Part shown: positions 25,557-34,002 of the stretch, piece after piece
How positions within the stretch are numbered: position 1 is the first letter of the stretch
Layout of the letters: each line of letters opens with the position of its first letter
Assembly: GCF_022760755.1 (NCBI RefSeq)
Contig: NZ_JAIVFP010000001.1
Location: 3,638,001 to 3,702,000, forward strand
Reading direction: 5' to 3'
Source of the DNA: Candidatus Rhodoblastus alkanivorans
GTDB taxonomy: Bacteria > Pseudomonadota > Alphaproteobacteria > Rhizobiales > Beijerinckiaceae
DNA length: 64,000 nt
Program-made: the position numbers and the translations under genes
Notes under the pieces: model-generated
The model's database searches: none
The model's input: only the letters and a program-made list of their open reading frames with translations
What the model was told of the DNA's origin: nothing

Positions 25557-26423
25557 TCACGCCGTGACGAGAAGATCGCAGACGCGGGCCAGAGGCAGCG
25601 CGATCGGCACGATGCCTTCCGAAGCGAAGAAGCGGCGCTCGTTCGCCGTCATCTGGTCGCGATCGACCACGGCGTAATGCGGCGCCGCGGAACGTTTGCT
25701 GATCTGGCGCGCGTAGGTGCGCAGCATCTGGTCGTGGAACCGACAGCCCAGGAACAGGAAACTGCGCTCGGCGCGGCGGTTCTTGACCACGTCCGGGATG
25801 GGGGTCTGAATGTCGATTTCGGTGAGAACCTCGACATAATCGGCGTCGGAGATCAAAAAATTCTTTGCCGGCTGAACGCCGCCATGCGGCTTGTAGAGGA
25901 TTGTCTTCCAGCCCTCGGCGTCGTCGCGGCTCGCCTCGTTTTCCTTGGCGTCATAGAAGCGATACCAGCGATCCTCGCCGACGCCGGCGCGGGTATTGCC
26001 CTGGATTTCGCCCCAGTCGTCTCGCGTTTCCAACGCCGCGCGGAAAGCGCCATCATACCATGTATCCACGATCAGCGGCAGCGGCAGCGAAGCGAGAAAA
26101 GCATGCAAGGGAGTCGGCGCGACCGGCGCGGAAAAAGCCTCCGCCATGAGCGCGGTCACGGTCGAGCGATGCTTGAAACTTTCGATATGCTGGCCGGCGG
26201 CCCAGGCGTTGCCCTTGGCGCGGCGCGGCAGCGCCACCTTGGTTCCGAAGAAGGCGGCGAGATCCTCCGGCGTCAGCGGGACGGAAGGCGTCGACAAAGC
26301 CGCAAGGCCCGGTCCGACATAGGGAATGATTTCGCCGGCGCGCAGGCGGCCCGAAAGGGTCGCGACGAGCTTTTCCGCTTCCTGCGGCGGCATCAGGTCC
26401 TGATCGAGGATCGCCGCGTTCAT
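25557..26423 (-). CDS. SIR2-like family protein in nif cluster
   Basis: A 288-residue protein (ATG 26423, GGAGG 7 nt upstream; a TTG at 26429 also fits). It has an N-terminal nucleotide-binding turn EIIPYVGPGLAAL, a middle PLPLIVDTWYDGAFRAAL, KPHGGVQPAKNFLISDADY and FLFLGCRFHDQMLR, matching bacterial SIR2_2-type proteins. Such domains bind or cleave NAD. In a nif cluster it might link NAD state to nitrogenase, but that is speculation. It starts 2 nt after the nifT stop. Confidence 0.8.
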   Translation of the reverse strand: MNAAILDQDLMPPQEAEKLVATLSGRLRAGEIIPYVGPGLAALSTPSVPLTPEDLAAFFGTKVALPRRAKGNAWAAGQHIESFKHRSTVTALMAEAFSAPVAPTPLHAFLASLPLPLIVDTWYDGAFRAALETRDDWGEIQGNTRAGVGEDRWYRFYDAKENEASRDDAEGWKTILYKPHGGVQPAKNFLISDADYVEVLTEIDIQTPIPDVVKNRRAERSFLFLGCRFHDQMLRTYARQISKRSAAPHYAVVDRDQMTANERRFFASEGIVPIALPLARVCDLLVTA

Positions 26424-26425
26424 GT

Positions 26426-26641
26426 TCAATCCTCCTCGCCGCGCTTCTTGGCGTTGACGGTGATCGGCAGGCGGGTGTCCGCCGCCATTTCGGGAAGTTC
26501 GAGCACCCAGCCGTTGGCGATTTTGATCCAGCCGCCCCAGAGGGTCTCGAACTCCGACTCGACGATCGGCTCTTCGAGGTCCTTCTTCGGAACATAGATC
26601 GAGAGCCCGGTATCCTCGGAGCGTCGGATCATGACCTTCAT
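26426..26641 (-). CDS. nifT: NifT/FixU nitrogen-fixation protein
   Basis: A 71-residue protein with the NifT pattern MKVMIRRSEDTGLSIYVPKKDLEE, then WGGWIKIANGWVLELPEM. It is small, beta-rich and cytosolic. NifT is conserved with nitrogenase but its loss has little effect in known organisms. It follows fdxN by 102 nt and is tightly coupled to the SIR2-like gene. Confidence 0.92.
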   Translation of the reverse strand: MKVMIRRSEDTGLSIYVPKKDLEEPIVESEFETLWGGWIKIANGWVLELPEMAADTRLPITVNAKKRGEED

Positions 26642-26743
26642 AATGTCTTCCTTTGGCGGCGACGGTTTCTCAAACAACGCGCCGGCGAGAAAGCCGGCGC
26701 GATTTGCCGGAGCCGGACCAAACGGCCCGGCGTCCGAGCGCAA

Positions 26744-26938
26744 TCAGGCTTTCACGCAGGTCCCGGGAACCGGGCAGACCTCGTCGCACTTCGCATGGTC
26801 GAAATGACCTTCGCATTCGGTGCATTTCTTGGGGTCGATCACGAAAGTGTCGCCCTTCATCGAGATCGCGGCGTTGGGGCATTCGAATTCGCAAAGGCTG
26901 CAGCCCGTGCACTGCGAAGCGATGATCTTGTAGCTCAT
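26744..26938 (-). CDS. fdxN: Second FdxN-type ferredoxin, 2[4Fe-4S]
   Basis: A 64-residue ferredoxin with [11 protein letters not shown] and [17 protein letters not shown] cysteine sets. It is a close relative of the product at 23355-23576 (same length of inter-cluster loop and TFVIDPKKC turn), so the island encodes two such carriers. It begins an operon with nifT and the SIR2-like gene; a sigma-54 promoter lies upstream at 27029-27044. Confidence 0.92.
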   Translation of the reverse strand: MSYKIIASQCTGCSLCEFECPNAAISMKGDTFVIDPKKCTECEGHFDHAKCDEVCPVPGTCVKA

Positions 26939-27028
26939 CGAAAACTCTCCTCAATCCTGGCGCGTTCGCAACCGGCGTCGGGAGCCCTGGGGACGAACCG
27001 GCTCGCGGACGAACGTCGCATCCAGTCG

Positions 27029-27044
27029 AGCAAGGCGCGTGCCA
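27029..27044 (-). promoter_or_regulatory. Sigma-54 promoter of fdxN-nifT-SIR2 operon
   Basis: Minus-strand TGGCACGCGCCTTGCT fits TGGCAC-N5-TTGCW exactly, about 90 nt before the fdxN ATG. Confidence 0.88.
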
Positions 27045-27103
27045 GCCTATAATCGAGGGTTTTCGGGCCGCGCCGCGACGCTTTGGAGGTTTCGCAACGT
27101 CCG

Positions 27104-27119
27104 CGTTGGCAATGCGACA
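27104..27119. promoter_or_regulatory. Imperfect NifA site upstream of fdxN
   Basis: Minus-strand TGT-N10-ACG (one mismatch to TGT-N10-ACA), 59 nt upstream of the -24 element. Confidence 0.5.
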
Positions 27120-27156
27120 AGGGGCCGGGCGCCCGGCCGCCAAATCGCACGACGCT

Positions 27157-28935
27157 TCAGAATTTCTTGATCGGGATGTTGTGTTTGGCGAGCGCGTAAG
27201 CGATCTGGCGCGGCGTCAGATTGAGGAGGCGCGCCGCCTTCGCCTGCACCCAGCCGGCCTTTTCCATTGCATCGATCAGACTGTCGCGATCCGGCGTTTT
27301 CGAAAGCGCGGCGCGCGCGCTCGCGCGTGACCGCAAGGCGTCGGCGCGCGAGGCCGCCGCAATCGCCGCGCGCCGCGCCACGCCCTCATCGAACGGGGCG
27401 GAATCGACCGCGGCCGGCGGCGCATGGCGCTCCCCGAACGCGTCCTGGGGCTTGGGCGCGGAAAAATCCTTCCAAAGGGTCGAGGACAGGCAGGCGCCGA
27501 CGGTGCAGGCGAAATCGCCCTCGACCAGGGCGTCGCCATGCGACAAGGTCGCTGTGCGGCGCACACAGTTTTCCAGCTCGCGGACGTTGCCGGGGAAGTT
27601 GCAACCCTGCAGCAACTGCACCGCCGCCGGGGTCAGGCGCTTGCGGGCGCCGTTTTCCTCGTTGAACCGGCGGAGGAATTCCTGCGCCAGCAGCGACACG
27701 TCCTCGGGCCGCTCACGCAAGGCCGGCAGCAGAATTGGCACGACATTGATGCGATAATAAAGATCGGCGCGGAAATCGCCGCGCTCGACGGCCGCCTCGA
27801 GATTCTTGTTGGTCGCGAAGACGAAACGGACATCGACCTTGACCGTCCGCGTTCCCCCGACCCGCTCGAATTCGCCCTCCTGCAGCACGCGCAGCAATTT
27901 GGCCTGGAAGGCGGGCGAGATTTCGCCGATCTCGTCAAGAAAAAGCGTGCCCTTGTCGGCCAGTTCGAACCGGCCCTTGCGCTGGCCGACAGCGCCGGTG
28001 AACGAACCTTTCTCATGTCCGAACAACTCGGATTCCAGCATGGATTCGGGCAGCGCCGCGCAGTTCAAACGGATGAAGGGGCCATCCTTGCGCGGCGAGA
28101 GGTCGTGGGCGGCGCGGGCGAACAATTCCTTGCCCGTGCCGGATTCCCCGCGCAGCAGAATGGTCGTATGGGTGCGCGCCACGACATTGATCTGGTCGAA
28201 CACCGCGCGGATGGCCCGGCTCGCGCCGACAATGCCGATCAAGGCCTGCTCGCCGCTTATTTCCGCGTGGCGCGGCGATTCCTTTTCGAGCCGGCGCTGG
28301 TCCTCCATCAGCCGCTCGCGATCGCGCGTGACGACATCATAGAGATGCAGGGTCTGACCGATCATATTGGCGATCATGCCGAGGAAGCGCGCGTCGTCGT
28401 CGGTCGCCACGCGATAGCTTGCCGTCGAAGGGCGGTCGATCGCGAGGAGCCCGATGACCTCGCCGCGATCGAAGATCGGGGCCGCGATCACCGCCTGGCG
28501 CGCGCCTGAAGGACCGGCCGGCCAGGCTGCGAAATCGGCGTCGCCGTCGACGTTTTCCACAATCACCGGCGCCCGCGTGGTGACGACGCGGCCGATGGCG
28601 CGCTCCGGCAGGCGGGCGCCGCCCGGCCGCGCCGAGAATCCGCCCAGGCCGACCACCGGCCTGACCTCGCCGAAAGAGTCGATCAAGGCGATGACCCCAC
28701 GGCGCAGATCGACGAAACTTGCGAGCAGGTCGAGAACCTGCGCCAGCACCTCGTCAAGCCGCCCAGGCGCCCCCAAAACTTTGGAAATCTCGTAAATGCC
28801 GCGCAAGGCGACATCCGCCCGGCACGACAGAGCGGGCATGGGGGGAAGAATCGTCGCGTCCGCCCTAGCCATTGCGGCGACGCTCCGGATCGCCCCGGCC
28901 TCCGTCACGCAGGCCGGTCCTGGACGCCGCTCCAT
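27157..28935 (-). CDS. nifA: NifA, sigma-54-dependent nif activator (copy 1)
   Basis: A 592-residue bacterial enhancer-binding protein. A GAF sensor domain spans about 40-195. The AAA+ domain follows with Walker A GESGTGKELFA, GSFTGA loop and Walker B TLFLDEIGEI. The interdomain linker carries the alphaproteobacterial oxygen-sensing cysteines C-x11-C-x19-C-x4-C, starting at GCNFPGNVRELENC. A C-terminal Fis-type HTH (QAKAARLLNLTPRQIAYAL) ends the protein. In-frame ATGs at 28872 and 28839 are alternative starts; 28872 has GGAG 11 nt upstream. It is downstream of nifW and possibly in the same transcript. A second nifA is at 59163-60956. Confidence 0.95.
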   Translation of the reverse strand: MERRPGPACVTEAGAIRSVAAMARADATILPPMPALSCRADVALRGIYEISKVLGAPGRLDEVLAQVLDLLASFVDLRRGVIALIDSFGEVRPVVGLGGFSARPGGARLPERAIGRVVTTRAPVIVENVDGDADFAAWPAGPSGARQAVIAAPIFDRGEVIGLLAIDRPSTASYRVATDDDARFLGMIANMIGQTLHLYDVVTRDRERLMEDQRRLEKESPRHAEISGEQALIGIVGASRAIRAVFDQINVVARTHTTILLRGESGTGKELFARAAHDLSPRKDGPFIRLNCAALPESMLESELFGHEKGSFTGAVGQRKGRFELADKGTLFLDEIGEISPAFQAKLLRVLQEGEFERVGGTRTVKVDVRFVFATNKNLEAAVERGDFRADLYYRINVVPILLPALRERPEDVSLLAQEFLRRFNEENGARKRLTPAAVQLLQGCNFPGNVRELENCVRRTATLSHGDALVEGDFACTVGACLSSTLWKDFSAPKPQDAFGERHAPPAAVDSAPFDEGVARRAAIAAASRADALRSRASARAALSKTPDRDSLIDAMEKAGWVQAKAARLLNLTPRQIAYALAKHNIPIKKF

Positions 28936-29046
28936 GAGCGCCGCTCATTCCATTCCGCATCGAACAAAGGACGGAAGTCATCTTCTCCTCCAAGACCCGT
29001 TGTCGGGGCCGGCGGATATCGCCCTGTCGCGTCGCCGACCGGATCG

Positions 29047-29388
29047 TCAGATCACCTTGAGGGAATCCAACGGCACGAAATTGCCAGCCGGTTCCAGCTT
29101 CGGCTCGATAGCCTCCTTGTGCACCTTGAACAGGCGCTCCTGAATCGGCGTCGAAGCAATGAAGTCCTGATAGGCCTGTTCGAGATGCGCGCGGCACTGA
29201 GCCTTGATCTCGTCGTCGCCGAGACCGTCGAAAGCCCCATCGACCTCGCTGCCCTTGAGATATTGGCCCATGCGCCGCAGAATGTGCAGACGCGAAACAT
29301 GGACGACGGTGGGCTCGAACGGCACGTCGAGATAGTTGAAGAAGTCTTCGGCCGAAGACAGTCTGCCCAGATCCTGCAATACGCTCAT
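29047..29388 (-). CDS. nifW: NifW nitrogenase-stabilising protein
   Basis: A 113-residue protein with the NifW features LSSAEDFFNYLDVPFEPTVV, HVSRLHILRRMGQYL and AYQDFIASTPIQERLFKVHK. NifW binds and protects MoFe protein during maturation or from oxygen. It follows the cysE-like gene by 3 nt and precedes nifA, in the iscA operon. Confidence 0.94.
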   Translation of the reverse strand: MSVLQDLGRLSSAEDFFNYLDVPFEPTVVHVSRLHILRRMGQYLKGSEVDGAFDGLGDDEIKAQCRAHLEQAYQDFIASTPIQERLFKVHKEAIEPKLEPAGNFVPLDSLKVI

Positions 29389-29391
29389 AAT

Positions 29392-30141
29392 CTATCCCTC
29401 CACTCGCTCGTCGCTTCGGGCGCCCGTCTTTTTCAGACGGCGCTGCGTGTGATTGAGCCGCGCCTCCAGAAAATCGACGCGGTCGAGCAGGAGCGACAAG
29501 ATTTCGCCGACCGGATCGGCGATGAGATGATGGTCGAGATTGACCCGGGCGCCGGCGGCGTTCCGCGGCAACGCGGCCTTCACCACCTTCGCCGGGATTC
29601 CGACCGCCGTCACGCCGGGCGGCACTTCCTCGACCACCACCGAATTGGCGCCGATCCGCGCGCCGGCGCCGACTTTGATCGGCCCCAGAATTTTCGCGCC
29701 CGCCCCGATCAGCACGCCATCCTCGATCGTAGGATGGCGCTTGCCCTGCGACCAACTCACGCCGCCCAGCGTCACGCCATGATACATTGTCACATTGTCG
29801 CCGATCTCGGCGGTTTCGCCGATCACCACACCGGCGCCATGGTCGATGAAGAATCCGTGGCCAATGGTTGCGCCGGGATGAATATCGACATTGGTCACGA
29901 CCCGCGCGAACCAGGAAATGAACCGCGCGGGGAATTTGAAGTCCGACCGCCACAGGCGATGGGCAAGGCGGTGCCAGATGATGGCGTGAACACCCGGATA
30001 GGTGAGCGCCACTTCAAGGGTGTTGCGGGCGGCCGGATCGCGCGCCTTGACGCAGCCGAGATCCTCGCGCCACATTTTCCACAGGCTGGCGGAAGATCCC
30101 ACTTCAGCGCCTCTATCAAGTGATGTGGCGGCCAAGGACAT
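29392..30141 (-). CDS. cysE: Serine O-acetyltransferase (CysE/NifP type)
   Basis: A 249-residue left-handed beta-helix acetyltransferase making O-acetylserine for cysteine, and thus sulfur for Fe-S clusters. The N-terminal helical part ([22 protein letters not shown]) and hexapeptide repeats from about 120 ([34 protein letters not shown]) include the catalytic Asp-His region. In nif clusters this copy is called nifP. ATG 30141 is taken; a TTG at 30153 is also possible. It starts 8 nt after the nifU-like stop. Confidence 0.93.
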   Translation of the reverse strand: MSLAATSLDRGAEVGSSASLWKMWREDLGCVKARDPAARNTLEVALTYPGVHAIIWHRLAHRLWRSDFKFPARFISWFARVVTNVDIHPGATIGHGFFIDHGAGVVIGETAEIGDNVTMYHGVTLGGVSWSQGKRHPTIEDGVLIGAGAKILGPIKVGAGARIGANSVVVEEVPPGVTAVGIPAKVVKAALPRNAAGARVNLDHHLIADPVGEILSLLLDRVDFLEARLNHTQRRLKKTGARSDERVEG

Positions 30142-30149
30142 GATCGCGC

Positions 30150-30446
30150 TCAATGACCCGGGCGGAAGCCCATCGGAACGGGCACGACACGGACGAACTC
30201 ACCAAGCGCCTCGACCACTTTCGCCTGAATCCCTTCGAGCGTCGCGCTGGCCAGCTTGCAGAACACGCAGGCGCCGGTCAGCCTGACATTGACCTTATTG
30301 CCTTCGACGGAGATCAGCTCGCAGTCGCCGCCATCGCGCTTCAAGGCGGGACGAACTTCCTCGATCGCCTCGCGGATCAACCGGATGCGTTCGCTCTCGG
30401 GCGCCGTGGAGGACTTGGCCACAGAAACATCGGTCTGCATCGTCAT
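30150..30446 (-). CDS. NifU C-terminal (Nfu) domain protein
   Basis: A 98-residue stand-alone Nfu domain: [26 protein letters not shown] then [23 protein letters not shown]. The CVFC pair binds a labile 4Fe-4S cluster for transfer. The N-terminal scaffold and 2Fe-2S domains of full-length NifU are absent, and I see no separate gene for them. ATG 30446 has AAGGAG about 8 nt upstream. It fits an assembly branch with the A-type carrier just upstream. Confidence 0.9.
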   Translation of the reverse strand: MTMQTDVSVAKSSTAPESERIRLIREAIEEVRPALKRDGGDCELISVEGNKVNVRLTGACVFCKLASATLEGIQAKVVEALGEFVRVVPVPMGFRPGH

Positions 30447-30469
30447 CTACCCTCTCCTTGCGGCAAAGA

Positions 30470-30790
30470 TCAGCCAAAACTCTTGCCGCAGGAGCAAGAA
30501 TGCGTGGCGTTGGGATTTTCGAATGTGAAGCCGGCGCCCTCGATGGCGACGACGAAGTCGATGGTGACGCCGGCAAGAAGCTCGCGGCTGGCGCTCTCGA
30601 CGAAAACCTTGACGCCGTCGCGCTCGACGACCTCGTCATTCTCTTCCGGAGTCTTCACCAGACCCATCATATATTTGTTGCCCGCACAGCCGCCCGTCTC
30701 GACTTTGAGACGCAAGCCCTGGACAGGCTCCGACGCCCCCTTGATGGCGTTGCGGACAGCGTTGATGGCGCTGTCGGTGAGTTGGATCAT
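30470..30790 (-). CDS. Nif-specific A-type Fe-S carrier (IscA/HesB)
   Basis: A 106-residue carrier with all three cluster cysteines: GGCAGNKY (Cys35) and the terminal CSCGKSF pair. The start IQLTDSAINAVRNAI is typical. It heads the operon that includes the Nfu-domain gene, cysE, nifW and probably nifA. ATG 30790 has GGAGG 7 nt upstream. It differs clearly from the atypical A-type protein in the nifB operon, which lacks one cysteine. Confidence 0.92.
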   Translation of the reverse strand: MIQLTDSAINAVRNAIKGASEPVQGLRLKVETGGCAGNKYMMGLVKTPEENDEVVERDGVKVFVESASRELLAGVTIDFVVAIEGAGFTFENPNATHSCSCGKSFG

Positions 30791-30831
30791 TGCTGGTCCT
30801 CCAGAATGCAAGACGTTTCGCTCAAAGGATT

Positions 30832-30847
30832 AGCAAGACCCGCGCCA
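30832..30847 (-). promoter_or_regulatory. Sigma-54 promoter of iscA-nfu-cysE-nifW operon
   Basis: Minus-strand TGGCGCGGGTCTTGCT has the invariant GG-N10-GC; one mismatch to TGGCAC in the -24 box. It lies 42 nt before the iscA ATG with a perfect NifA site 62 nt upstream. Confidence 0.82.
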
Positions 30848-30909
30848 ATGGCCTGACGCCGCTTTCGATCTTGTTTTTATTCGAACTCCTAATGGCGGCG
30901 GCGCGCCAT

Positions 30910-30925
30910 TGTCGGCAAGCCGACA
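30910..30925. promoter_or_regulatory. NifA site within a long perfect dyad
   Basis: TGTCGGCAAGCCGACA matches TGT-N10-ACA and is the core of a 14-bp perfect inverted repeat (30903-30916 with 30919-30932). It lies between the AAA+ ATPase stop and the iscA promoter. Confidence 0.88.
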
Positions 30926-30936
30926 ATGGCGCATGG

Positions 30937-32634
30937 TCATGATGCAGCCGCTTGGTCGAGGCCGCGAAAGATCGCGCAACGCTTGAACACGCCGAGGTCC
31001 GGCGGCGTGTCGCGATGGCGACAATATTTCGAAACGAGCTTGGCCAGCCCCTTGATGTCGCGTCCGCTGGTCTGCGGGTAGAACTCGACCAGCGTCGAGA
31101 TCAGCTTTTCGTCGAGGCTCAAGGCGAATTGCTCCGACATCACCTTCCAGATGCGCGTACGCGCCTCGGCGTCCGGGGAATGAAAGCGGATCAGGGCGAT
31201 GCAGCGCGACACGATCGCCTCGTCGATGTCGTCGATCCGGTTTGTGGTGAGGAAGAGCAGGCCGTTGAAATATTCCAGCACGCGCAGGAACACGCCGACG
31301 ACCGCATTCATGGTCATGTCGTCCTGGCGACGCTTGATATAGACGTCGGCCTCGTCGATCAGCATCACCGCGCCCCAGCGCTGGGCGCGCAGCAGAGCCT
31401 CTTTCAGCGAGGTCTCCATCGCCGCGACATTGAGGCCGAGTTGGCCGGAATGAACGCGATAGAGCGGGCGCTTGACGATCTCGGAATAGACTTCGGCCGT
31501 CAAAGTCTTGCCGACCCCCGGCGGGCCGGCGCAGAGCACGGTCGTGCCGCCGGACTTGCCGGCGACGATATCGTCCATCAGCACATCCATCTCAGCGGTG
31601 AGAATGTCGATCAGATCGGTCTGCTCCTCGGGCAGAACCAGCTTCTGCTTGAGGTCCGGCTGATAAACATAGGGTTCGATGTCCTCGACATGAGCCCAGA
31701 CGTAATGATGGAGGTCGAGATGGAACATCAGGATGAAGGGATGGACCGGGATCTGACGGAACAGATCCTTGCCGATATTGGCCCGGGCCGCCGCGACCTC
31801 GTCCTCCTCCGCGTAGAGATTGCTCTTGGCCGCCTTGCGCAGATAATTGCCGAAAATGTCGCCGGTAAGTTCGAGCGTGAGCGCACGATTGGCCAGCAGA
31901 CTCTCGTCATTGACGAGCCGCGCCGGATTGCCGCCTGACGACAGAATGACCGTGTCCTTGCGCGTCCAATCATTGCTGCGATGGGAGGACGAGGGGTCCT
32001 CGGCGAAAAAGCCGAGCCCGCTGCCGGCGAATTGCGCGCCATAATGCGCGCGCCATTCGAAATAATTCTCGGCGTTGGCGTCATAGGCCGCGATCAGTTC
32101 CGGCGTCTCGCGCAGAAAGCCTTTTCCCGCGAAAATTTCCGCCACCGTCCTGCCCGCGATATCGCCGGCCATGATGCGAACCTGGACGGTCGTCAGCTCG
32201 CCTTTGGAATTGGCCTTGAGCTCGACGAAGATGCGCCCCGTCTCGTCGTTGGACGGCGGGGTGTAATCGATGCGCGCGACGACATAGGGCAACGGCCGCC
32301 CGCCGACATTCATGGCGAACAGCCAGCCGCGCTGGGCGCCGTCGATGAGGAAGCTCGCGATGGCCGGAACCACCGATTCGAGATCGTCGGCGGCGAAACG
32401 CGCTCCGCTTCCCTCGAAAGCGTCGCGCAAGGTCGCAAGCTGCGCGCGCGCGCTCTGCATCGGCGGGCCAGCCTCGCCATAGAGGTCATGCAGGCGATCG
32501 ACCTGCGCGCCGGACAGCTGCTGGAAAGGAATCTCGACCTTGTCGCCGAACAGCAATTGCGCCTTGAGGGATTCGAGCTCGGGAAAATCCGCAGCCAGAG
32601 CCTCGACATAAGGGCGCGCGATGTGAAGCTTCAT
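30937..32634 (-). CDS. AAA+ ATPase of unknown role in nif cluster
   Basis: A 565-residue protein. Residues 1-330 are a novel-looking N-terminal region. The AAA+ domain (about 360-500) has Walker A GPPGVGKTLTAE, Walker B VMLIDEADVY, sensor 1 FLTTNRIDDID and arginine-finger-like AIVSRCIALIRF. This is the domain type of remodelling ATPases such as CbbX-like activases. Its place among nif genes suggests conformational repair or maturation of a nitrogenase component, an inference. It is divergent from the gene at 32784, with which it may act. Confidence 0.85.
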   Translation of the reverse strand: MKLHIARPYVEALAADFPELESLKAQLLFGDKVEIPFQQLSGAQVDRLHDLYGEAGPPMQSARAQLATLRDAFEGSGARFAADDLESVVPAIASFLIDGAQRGWLFAMNVGGRPLPYVVARIDYTPPSNDETGRIFVELKANSKGELTTVQVRIMAGDIAGRTVAEIFAGKGFLRETPELIAAYDANAENYFEWRAHYGAQFAGSGLGFFAEDPSSSHRSNDWTRKDTVILSSGGNPARLVNDESLLANRALTLELTGDIFGNYLRKAAKSNLYAEEDEVAAARANIGKDLFRQIPVHPFILMFHLDLHHYVWAHVEDIEPYVYQPDLKQKLVLPEEQTDLIDILTAEMDVLMDDIVAGKSGGTTVLCAGPPGVGKTLTAEVYSEIVKRPLYRVHSGQLGLNVAAMETSLKEALLRAQRWGAVMLIDEADVYIKRRQDDMTMNAVVGVFLRVLEYFNGLLFLTTNRIDDIDEAIVSRCIALIRFHSPDAEARTRIWKVMSEQFALSLDEKLISTLVEFYPQTSGRDIKGLAKLVSKYCRHRDTPPDLGVFKRCAIFRGLDQAAAS

Positions 32635-32678
32635 GCCCTTGTCGCCTTCCGTTTACTTGGAGCCAATGGATTGCGACA

Positions 32679-32694
32679 AGCAGGGTTCAGGCCA
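32679..32694 (-). promoter_or_regulatory. Candidate sigma-54 promoter of the AAA+ gene
   Basis: Minus-strand TGGCCTGAACCCTGCT keeps GG-N10-GC, with mismatches in both boxes. No perfect NifA site accompanies it. Confidence 0.5.
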
Positions 32695-32715
32695 GACAAT
32701 TTGTGGCGCAAAAAG

Positions 32716-32731
32716 CGGCAGATCATTTGCA
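32716..32731 (+). promoter_or_regulatory. Candidate sigma-54 promoter of the divergent unknown gene
   Basis: CGGCAGATCATTTGCA keeps GG-N10-GC and the TTGCA -12 box, 53 nt before ATG 32784. A degenerate TGT-N10-TTA site is 60 nt upstream. Confidence 0.6.
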
Positions 32732-32783
32732 TGACGGGTTGGCGCGCGGAGACGCGAACAGTTTTTTCAAGCGGAGAATGACA

Positions 32784-33374
32784 ATGACATCGATCGAATC
32801 CACCGCCTTCGCCGGCCTGGAGAAGGAGAAGCGGCTGCTCAACGCGACCTTCAAGGGCCCGACCGGCAAGCCCGGCTATTTCGGCTTCCGCGGCGACTTC
32901 GCGCTGGAGTTCCAGCAGCAGCTCGCCGACGAGGCGCGCCCGCCGGAATTCAAGCTCGAACAGATTCTCTCAGTGGCCAAGGAAGGCGCGGGCAAAATCG
33001 AAATCCTGGTCGGCTATCTGCACGATTTCGCTTATTTCGACGCCTTCAAGAAAGTCGTCCTGCCGCTGCTGGCGCCGGAAGGCACCTATTTCATCTTCGT
33101 CAACAACATCGACCTGCTCGCCAAATATACCGTCGAGGTCGACGGCGTGACCTTCACCATCCTGCCCTGCGACGAATCCACGGTCTGGAAGGAAGTCAAC
33201 GACTTCTGCGGCCTCGATAAGAACGACTACAAGAAGCTCGACGCCGGGGGCAAGCTGCAATTCGTGCTCGACAAACTGGTCGAGGCCAAGGAAACCTTTG
33301 AAACGCTTTCCCTCTCCGACGCGCTGTCGCGCGCCGAGCCTGTCAAGAACCGCAACGAAAACCGCCCGGTCTGA
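32784..33374 (+). CDS. Unknown protein divergent from the AAA+ ATPase
   Basis: A 196-residue cytosolic protein. ATG 32784 is chosen because GGAG lies 7 nt upstream; ATG 32778 would be too close. Notable stretches: KPGYFGFRGDFALEFQQQL, GKIEILVGYLHDFAYFDAF, GTYFIFVNNIDLLAKYTV and a C-terminal helix rich in Lys/Glu. A mixed alpha/beta fold is likely, with two cysteines (ILPCDES, NDFCGL). I recognise no family. Its divergent layout with the AAA+ gene suggests an adaptor or substrate. Confidence 0.75.
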   Translation: MTSIESTAFAGLEKEKRLLNATFKGPTGKPGYFGFRGDFALEFQQQLADEARPPEFKLEQILSVAKEGAGKIEILVGYLHDFAYFDAFKKVVLPLLAPEGTYFIFVNNIDLLAKYTVEVDGVTFTILPCDESTVWKEVNDFCGLDKNDYKKLDAGGKLQFVLDKLVEAKETFETLSLSDALSRAEPVKNRNENRPV

Positions 33375-33421
33375 TTTGCTGCGATTTCGGCGGATGGCGG
33401 CGCGCCGTTCGCACGGAAAGA

Positions 33422-33447
33422 GGAGGCGTTTCCGTGGAAACGCCTCC
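33422..33447 (+). terminator. Hairpin after the unknown gene
   Basis: An 11-bp perfect stem (33422-33432 with 33437-33447) with a CGTG loop, 47 nt past the stop codon, followed by a weak T-rich tract. Confidence 0.65.
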
Positions 33448-33454
33448 CGCGTTA

Positions 33455-33515
33455 TTGTTCTGTCTGAGCGTGATCTTTTCCGAAAAGCGGTTCCCGCTTT
33501 TCGGAGTCATGCGCG
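33455..33515. repeat. Dispersed REP-like palindrome
   Basis: A core hairpin of 11 bp (33480-33490 with 33494-33504; CCGAAAAGCGG arms, TTC loop), flanked by GTGATC and GTCATG. It resembles the abundant GATC-TTTTCC-GAAAA-type palindromes in Rhizobiales genomes. Confidence 0.65.
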
Positions 33516-33558
33516 CGGCGGCGCGCCGTTTTCCAATCGCACCTCGACACCTTTCCAA

Positions 33559-33978
33559 TCACGCCTCGACACTGCTGGCGTCCGCCTCGTCCTCGTCCTC
33601 GTCCTCCTCCTCGGCCAGGCTGACGCCAGTGATGCAGATGTCGCCGTCGATCACCTGCAATTCCACCGGCTTGAGATGGTCGTTCTTGCAGGGACCAGCC
33701 GAGCAGCGTCCGGTGCCCAGCTCGAACAGCGCGCCGTGCTTGCCGCACATCAGGCGCAGGCCGGTCGGATCGAGAAACTGCTCGCGCTCCCAATCGAGGC
33801 GCGCGCCGTGATGCGGGCAGGAATTGACATAGCCAAAAACCTGCTTGCCCCAGCGCACCACCACGATCGGGAAATTCTTCTCCTCGCCCGCCTCATCGAG
33901 GACGGCGAGATCGAATCCCTGCGCGCGCTGGCTCTGAATATCGTCGAGGGCGCAGATCACATAAGCGACATCGGACAT
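33559..33978 (-). CDS. Rieske [2Fe-2S] ferredoxin-like protein
   Basis: A 139-residue protein with both Rieske boxes: CPHHGARL and CGKHGALF (C-x-H...C-x2-H style ligands). It ends in an acidic Glu/Asp tail (EEEDEDEDEADAS). Small soluble Rieske proteins accompany oxygenases but also appear in nif clusters as electron carriers. It shares strand with, and follows by 24 nt, the flavoprotein gene, so it may pass electrons to or from it. A paralog is at 56373-56801. Confidence 0.88.
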   Translation of the reverse strand: MSDVAYVICALDDIQSQRAQGFDLAVLDEAGEEKNFPIVVVRWGKQVFGYVNSCPHHGARLDWEREQFLDPTGLRLMCGKHGALFELGTGRCSAGPCKNDHLKPVELQVIDGDICITGVSLAEEEDEDEDEADASSVEA

Positions 33979-34002
33979 AAGTTTCGCTACTCCTTGCATG
34001 AT

